Below the pieces are notes generated by a model. The model was not told the DNA's origin. It was given only the letters and a program-made list of their open reading frames with translations, and did no database searches. Source: an uncultured Clostridia bacterium (GTDB lineage: Bacteria > Bacillota > Clostridia > Lachnospirales > CAMVHY01). From it: 7,595 nucleotides of DNA. The position numbers and the translations under genes were made by a program. Where the stretch lies: positions 1 through 7,595 of the forward strand of contig CAMKTI010000085.1 of assembly GCA_946415665.1 (NCBI GenBank), given 5' to 3'. Below, in pieces: positions 5,295-7,595 of the stretch; within the stretch, counting starts at the first letter, position 1; the number at the start of each line of letters is the position of its first letter.

Positions 5295-7595
5295 ATGGAT
5301 GAATTTTATGGGATGGATATTTCTGAAAATGATCAAATAAAGATAATGGACATACAAGGGGCGATGCCGAAAGATGTCAGGGATTTTATACGGATTGAAG
5401 ATATACAAAATTTATTAAAAGCTAACGCCAACGAACTTGAAACGCAGATAACAGCTTTATTGTTAGAACTTGGGATGGGTGATACTAAACAAATCAAATC
5501 TATATGCGAAACAATAGGAGAAATTATATATCCATCACAAATACAAATAACAAAAATCAATAATATAACTGCCACCAGTATCGATGAAAGAGAATATATC
5601 GAGCAAATCAGAGATGTTATTGGGTTTGATACTCAAATAGAAATAGGCGATGATTTGGCAAGGAATTTATTAAAAGCAGAAGATGAAAATATGCGAACAT
5701 CACTATTGAAGTCACAATTCGAGAGCGTATATATCGAACTTGGCCAAGAAGAGTTGGAAAAAATTTTAACAGGTTTAAAAGAAATTGCAAATAATTACCA
5801 AAATTTATGTGCTAAAAATTTATCAAAACCCAAAACCGAGAATGTGACTGAAACTAAAGATTATATAGAGAGTGAAATTTATGTAATAGATCCTAATGTT
5901 GTCGATAAAGTCAAAAATGAATTTAAAAAAATATTTAATTGCGACAAAGATTTATCAAATGATGATGTAAAAAAATTGCTAATGAATGATACTTTAAACA
6001 GAGAAAAAATTTTGTTATCTTTTATCGAGATGTATGAAATTAAAAATGAAAACTCCTTTTTTTCAGATAACAAAGCGCTTCCGAGTGAGCGTTTTTTATC
6101 TTTTGTAGACGACATGATTATTGAATTTTACAAATCACAAAGTAACAAAAAAGTAACCGTACCAAAAGATCAAATTTTTTCCAATCAAGCTGTGAAACGT
6201 ATTACAAATTATCTGGTTCGTGAGTATGCAAGCGGAGCTGTGATTGATTTTGCCAATAGAAGTGTATTCGATGAAAATGGCTATATAGACAAAGAAGTTT
6301 TGGATAATAGAAAGTCCCGTTTTTCTTTATCACAAGTCAATCAGATGTTGAAGGATGGAGTTTTACCTAGTTGTTTATTAAGTATCAAATACTTCGATTG
6401 CTATATAAAATATCGAGCTTTATGTGAAGATATATCCAATAGCGATTGTAGTTGTTTGTGTAAACAATTTATAGATTTTCTCTATATGGATATTGGTGGA
6501 GGATGTCTCGATAAATCAGATGATATCAATGTAATTGTACCTACTTTTGTACAAGGTTTGATTACAAAATATATAAAGGACAAAAAATCAAATGGCCGCC
6601 TAGAAGAAATAAACAATGACCCGGTTATATTTAGATTATTTTTTGATAAAAATGGTGTTCCACGAGATAAAGAAGAAATTAATAAATTATTAGGCACTGA
6701 TGAAAAAATACTTGAGAATTTTATGAACGCTTCAATTAATCAAACGCTTTTTACGAATATTATTAATTTGCCTATTGAGTGGAATTTTAGCAAGGATTGG
6801 GTGAGTAAAATCGAATTAGACAATCGTTATGGCGATTATAACGTCTTTATTGATGATTTAATAGCTGACAAAAAATTAAAGACATTCACTCTAGCAGATC
6901 TATTGGAAAATAAAAATGAGAAAGTAAAAAATTTACTCGATGGAGATGGAAAAGAAATTCAATGTGGAGACAAAAAATTTAAGCTTACTAACGAACAAAT
7001 ATCACGGACAAAAGTAATGAAAGTTATTGCACAAGATTTAGACATAATAAAAGATTATTTGGATGAAAATGCAGATAAAGTTAGATTTATTGATTTGCAA
7101 AAATTATTTACTCGTTTATTTTGGTTTACTGATTGTATTGATCAAGGTTTTTTCATACAACTCGTAACTTTTTTGAAAGAAAAAATGTTGACGGATTCTA
7201 CCAGAGATCTTGATGATCTTCCAATCGTTGATGACCTAAAAGATATTTTACAAAATAAAACTTTGGTTTATCTCTTTAAAAATATAAAATCTGATTTTGT
7301 AATGAGTGTTTTGTTGAATCAGCTATTGGGAAATTATTTACAGATATCAACTTTGACAGCTAGGGATTTTGCAACAATTTTTATAGCGTTTTTTGAGAGC
7401 GTAAAGGATAATAAAAATTTTGATTTGGATAAGTTTAAAAATGTATTTATAAAGACATTTGTTGCGAAAACAAAAGGTATGAAACGCAAAAATTGTGGGG
7501 CCCAAAATACGGTATTGCAGTTTGTTTTGAGTGAAATAGATAATATTAATAAATTGCTTAAAGAAACGAATACAGAATATGAATTTGATAATAAA
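5295..7595 (+). CDS. Long hypothetical protein, first 767 residues (3' end outside window)
   Basis: An open frame of 767 codons runs from ATG 5295 to the window edge without a stop. I do not recognise the protein. It is acidic, rich in Asp, Glu, Asn, Ile and Lys, and appears mostly helical and soluble, without signal peptide or membrane segment. Notable parts: a Cys cluster at 385-389 (CSCLC), a Gly run at 401-403, and three similar loops, FDENGYIDKE (325-334), FDKNGVPRDKE (450-460) and LDGDGKE (548-554). These recall Asp/Asn-Gly turns of calcium-binding loops but do not fit the full EF-hand pattern. It is the only plus-strand gene, divergent from uvrA, and lies below a promoter of the same family as the membrane-protein genes. 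Codon use looks like that of its neighbours. Its size suggests a structural, scaffold or effector-like protein, but that is a guess. Confidence is high that it is a gene and nil for function. Confidence 0.92.
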   Translation, partial: MDEFYGMDISENDQIKIMDIQGAMPKDVRDFIRIEDIQNLLKANANELETQITALLLELGMGDTKQIKSICETIGEIIYPSQIQITKINNITATSIDEREYIEQIRDVIGFDTQIEIGDDLARNLLKAEDENMRTSLLKSQFESVYIELGQEELEKILTGLKEIANNYQNLCAKNLSKPKTENVTETKDYIESEIYVIDPNVVDKVKNEFKKIFNCDKDLSNDDVKKLLMNDTLNREKILLSFIEMYEIKNENSFFSDNKALPSERFLSFVDDMIIEFYKSQSNKKVTVPKDQIFSNQAVKRITNYLVREYASGAVIDFANRSVFDENGYIDKEVLDNRKSRFSLSQVNQMLKDGVLPSCLLSIKYFDCYIKYRALCEDISNSDCSCLCKQFIDFLYMDIGGGCLDKSDDINVIVPTFVQGLITKYIKDKKSNGRLEEINNDPVIFRLFFDKNGVPRDKEEINKLLGTDEKILENFMNASINQTLFTNIINLPIEWNFSKDWVSKIELDNRYGDYNVFIDDLIADKKLKTFTLADLLENKNEKVKNLLDGDGKEIQCGDKKFKLTNEQISRTKVMKVIAQDLDIIKDYLDENADKVRFIDLQKLFTRLFWFTDCIDQGFFIQLVTFLKEKMLTDSTRDLDDLPIVDDLKDILQNKTLVYLFKNIKSDFVMSVLLNQLLGNYLQISTLTARDFATIFIAFFESVKDNKNFDLDKFKNVFIKTFVAKTKGMKRKNCGAQNTVLQFVLSEIDNINKLLKETNTEYEFDNK

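Noticed and set aside
5333..6697. Minus-strand ORFs opposite the long plus-strand gene
   Set aside because: Short antisense shadows of a continuous 767-codon frame, with no ribosome sites or recognisable domains.

Overview
The window is very AT-rich bacterial DNA. It uses the standard code: no in-frame TGA is needed in any gene, and Trp is TGG. The genes have clear Shine-Dalgarno sites and sigma70-type promoters. The lineage cannot be fixed from the sequence; a low-GC Firmicute-like or candidate-phylum bacterium would fit. No tRNA, rRNA, CRISPR, transposase or integrase is visible.

Layout. On the minus strand, read right to left, lie an intact UvrA-family ABC ATPase (1818-4295), a membrane protein of unknown function (623-1570), and the start of a diverged paralog of that membrane protein (1-350, running off the left edge). 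A very long unknown ORF on the plus strand (5295-7595) runs off the right edge. Between uvrA and this ORF is a ~500-bp tandem duplication (4188-4687 / 4688-5186). Its second copy carries a dead 36-codon fragment of the uvrA start.

The region is built from repeated parts. The intergenic stretch 361-592 (in front of the first membrane-protein gene) and 1581-1831 (in front of the second) are copies of one another. Each holds, in transcription order, the last codons of a uvrA gene, a hairpin terminator, a strong promoter (TTGACA-17-TAAAAT), a run of 16-bp GACGTC repeats and a ribosome binding site. In the left copy only the final codons of uvrA survive (DYIIGMKSSGGKFI-stop), joined at the stop codon of the 623-1570 gene. 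I infer that a [uvrA - membrane gene] module was duplicated in tandem and that one uvrA copy was later deleted. The same promoter cassette also occurs twice on the plus strand (4567-4595 and 5066-5094). The second of these points at the long unknown ORF.

Working together: the shared promoter, with a GACGTC palindrome a constant 21-22 nt below the -10 box, suggests that the two membrane proteins and the long ORF protein are expressed coordinately. The UvrA-like protein has its own promoter. It lacks room for the UvrB-binding domain, so a role outside classical excision repair is plausible. No function for the set can be assigned from sequence alone.
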